Below, piece after piece: positions 61,314 through 64,000 of a stretch of DNA of 64,000 nt. Position 1 is the stretch's first letter; each line of letters opens with the position of its first letter. The notes beneath the pieces were generated by a model that saw only the letters and a list, made by a program, of their open reading frames with translations, was not told where the DNA came from and did no database searches. This DNA comes from Xestospongia bergquistia (lineage: Eukaryota; Porifera; Demospongiae; Haplosclerida; Petrosiidae): positions 22,224,249 to 22,288,248 of the forward strand of contig OZ014411.1 of NCBI GenBank assembly GCA_963965975.1. Direction: 5' to 3'. The position numbers and the translations under genes are program-made.

Positions 61314-64000
61314 ACATGCATTGTTTATTTTGTAATGATGTAGTGTGTTTTGATAGTTTCTCTATTAATGTAAGTCGAGTTATTGTTTTGTTCAGAATAA
61401 TAAAGTTATAACCGAAGTTATCACAGTTGGCGATGAGGTGAAAAATCACTCAAAATGGCTCTTCATGGTTCTGTATCTCCATTCGATGCAAGTACAGAGA
61501 CTTGGTCACTGTATGTCGAACGGCTCAACCAGTATTTCATCGCAAATGACGTGGTAGATGCCAACAAGAAGTGTGCTATATTTCTCTCTGCTTGTGGTCC
61601 GAAAATGTACAAACTTGTACGCAGCTTAGTAGACGATGCTCCTGATTCCAAATCGTACGATGAACTGGTGAAACTAGTCAAAGACTTTCATGATCCAAAA
61701 CCGTCTGTTATCGTTCAGCGGTATAAGTTCAATTCTCGAGTAAGGGCAATGGACGAATCGATCGTGACATACATTGCAGCGTTACATCAATTAGCCAAGC
61801 ACTGTGACTACAAACACACTCTTCAAGAGATGTTAAGAGATAGGTTAGTCTGTGGTGTAAATCATGCAGGCATTCAAAAGAGATTACTTGCAGAAAAGGA
61901 TCTCACATTCACAAAGGCTCTAGACATAGCTCAAGCTCTAGAAGCTGCTGAAAAGGGGACCAAAGATCTTACTATACAAGATACTACTCAGAATCGAGGT
62001 CAAGGACTTAATTACACTTCTCAGGAACGTAATCAACGATCCAAATTTACTCCACCTCATACTAGTAAACCATGTCACAGATGTGGAGGTAAACACTCAC
62101 CCACAATCTGTCGCTTTAAAGACTTCGACTGTCATTATTGTAAAAGAAGGGGACATATTGCTAGGATGTGTCGAGTGAAGAGCAAACAAGACACCAAACA
62201 CAAGAACTCTCAGCGAAATCACTTCGTATCAAGTATTGCAGAGGAAAAAGTTACTCAAGAGTCCTCAGAGGACGAGTCATATGCTATGTTTACAGCAAGA
62301 GGTAGCTCATCAAACCCACTAATTATACATGTGAAACTGAACAATGTTTTAGTACCAATGGAATTGGACACAGGTGCCTCTCTAACTGTTATCAAGAAAT
62401 CCACTTACAGCTGAAAGTGTTAGTCCTATTAAAGAGTCAAAGGTCAAGTTAAAGACTTACACTGGTGAGTGTATTCCCATACTAGGTACTATTAATGTAC
62501 ATGTACAGTATGATACACAAGAGGAGGGTCTGTCACTCCTTGTGGTTGATGGAGGTGGCCCAAATCTCATGGGCAGGGACTGGTTAGGTAAACTCAAAGT
62601 GAACCTAGCCACTATCCATAGTCTAGCACCTCAGACAACATTAAATGAAGTCCTAGATAGACACTCCCCTGTATTCTCTGAAGGCTTAGGTTGCCTAAAA
62701 GGGGTCAAAGTTCAACTCAGAGTTGATGACAAAGCTGTTCTAGATTTTTCAAGCCTAGACCTGTTCCATTTTTATTAAGAAAGAAAGTAGAGACTGAACT
62801 AGAGAGATTAGTAACCATTGGTATAATATCACCTATAGAGTTCTCTAAATGGGCAGCCCCTATAGTACCAGTACTAAAACAAGATGGCTCAGTTAGAATT
62901 TGTGGGGACTTTAAAGTCACCATTAATCAAGTGTCACAAATTGATTCATACCCTCTCCCCAGAGTAGAAGAATTATTTTCCAGGTTTCTGGGGGAAAGTA
63001 TTTCTCAAAGTTAGACCTCTCGCAAGCATACCTCCAGGTTCAAATTGATGAAGACTCACGACAATATGTAACTATAAACACCCACAAGGGTTTATTTAGA
63101 TATAATCAATTGCCATTTGGTGTAGCAGCTGCACCTGCCATTTTTCAAAGGTGCATGGAGAGCCTATTACAAAGTTGTCAATGAGTCTCAGTATACCTGG
63201 ATGATATTTTAGTCACTGGGTCTACAGAAGCAGACCATTTGCAAAATCTTGATGTTGTTTTAAGTAAGCTTTCAGCTGCAGGCTTACGTTTGAAAAGGTC
63301 TAAATGTTTTTGTATGACTTATTTCTTTTTAAAACCAAGCGTGGAGTATCTTGGTCACATCATTGACGAAAGGGGACTCCACCCCACAACAGAAAAAGTT
63401 AAAGCTATTCAGGAAGCCCCAAAACCTAAGAATGTGTGAGAGCTTAGATCATTTTTGGGCATTATCAATTACTATAGTCGGTTTTTACCTAACCTTGCAG
63501 CTCAGTTAACACCTTTGTATGACTTATTACGCAAGCAGTCACGATGGTCCTGGACTACTAAGCAAGATACAGCATTTGAGATAGTGAAGAATGCGTTACA
63601 AAAACACTCATTGCTTGTTCACTATGATGATTCAAAACCTTTAGTACTGACTTGTGATGCATCACCTTATGGGATAGGTGCAATCCTATCACACACAATG
63701 GAAGATGGCACTGATCGTCCAGTAGCTTATGCTTCACGAACTTTAACTGTTGCTGAAAAGAAGTATTCTCAGTTAGAAAAAGAAGGATTGGCCATTGTTT
63801 TTGGTACTAAGAAATTTCATAACTATCTCTTTGGCAGACATTTCACTATTGAGTCTGACCATAAACCCTTATCATTTTTGTTTAGTGAGAATAAGCAAAT
63901 TCCTCAAATGGCTTCATCTAGAATACAGAGGTGGGCACTTACCTTAAATGCCTACCACTACTCTATTCGCTACAAATCTGGAAAGGACCTTAGCAATGCT

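Larger units (their letters stand above)
58699..64000 (+). mobile_element. Gypsy C: Ty3/Gypsy element, runs off the window
   Basis: Its 5' LTR appears to start TGTAGTAACT (58699) and end AGTTATCACA (61425), matching inverted termini; a hAT element splits it. Without the hAT the LTR would be only about 125 bp. A GTTGGCGATGAGG primer-site-like motif follows. Parts: gag 61455-62414 with two CCHC knuckles (CHRCGGKH.., CHYCKRRGH), protease LDTGAS (about 62370), RT with YLDD (about 62780-63400) and RNase H (about 63600-63950). It is broken in a few places but better kept than Gypsy A or B, so younger. The 3' end is not in the window. Confidence 0.85.

Overview
The window is AT-rich DNA of an intron-rich metazoan. 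Spliceosomal introns are short with GTAAG-type donors, and extracellular modules (EMI, EGF, somatomedin-B-like) sit on single phase-1 exons. Together with the heavy load of mobile elements this suggests a marine invertebrate, most likely a sponge of the Amphimedon type. The species call is inference; no rRNA, tRNA or diagnostic host gene is present.

The framework is a tandem array of two minus-strand host gene families. (1) A modular secreted gene (copy I 25432-30273, copy II 50933-58023) encodes a signal peptide, an EMI-like domain, one or two EGF domains, then alternating Ser/Thr-rich linkers and somatomedin-B-like (SMB) cysteine modules. (2) A two-exon gene family of about 150 residues has five copies (ends near 11751, 16539, 36066, 39114 and 44241). 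It encodes a short N-terminus, one transmembrane segment, juxtamembrane cysteines and a tyrosine-rich tail with an ITAM-like YETI-x9-YDYI pair and an NPxY motif. It is built like a transmembrane adaptor of the LAT/TRAP kind. Copy 4 (39114-39850) is intact. Copies 2 and 5 keep only the tail exon because an LTR element lies where exon 1 should be. The array grew by segmental duplication: roughly 15.7-30.96 kb matches 43.67-58.69 kb, and blocks at 0.3-1.6, 13.2-14.2 and 31.0-32.1 kb match each other.

DNA transposons: a complete 5.8-kb CACTA element (5492-11264) carries CACTA termini and two divergent intact genes, an 845-residue transposase and a 542-residue SAM/AT-hook protein. A 1.8-kb Ginger element (40047-41871) has TGTC..GACA ends, a 4-bp AGAC target duplication and an intron-containing but broken integrase-type transposase. 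A hAT element (58718-61313) with a ZMYM1-like transposase sits inside the LTR of a Ty3/Gypsy element. Several MITE families are present, one apparently a short relative of the CACTA element.

Fossil LTR elements: Gypsy A (two copies shared by the duplicated segments, hence older than the duplication), Gypsy B fragments (two copies), two short pol remnants, and Gypsy C, which runs off the right edge. Between genes lie long AT-rich stretches, mostly copies of the same array segments, plus TA and GATA microsatellites.

Working hypothesis (inference): the array holds a rapidly changing set of secreted or surface adhesion-type proteins together with small tyrosine-motif membrane adaptors. A CGCCCAC box lies just upstream of both gene families.
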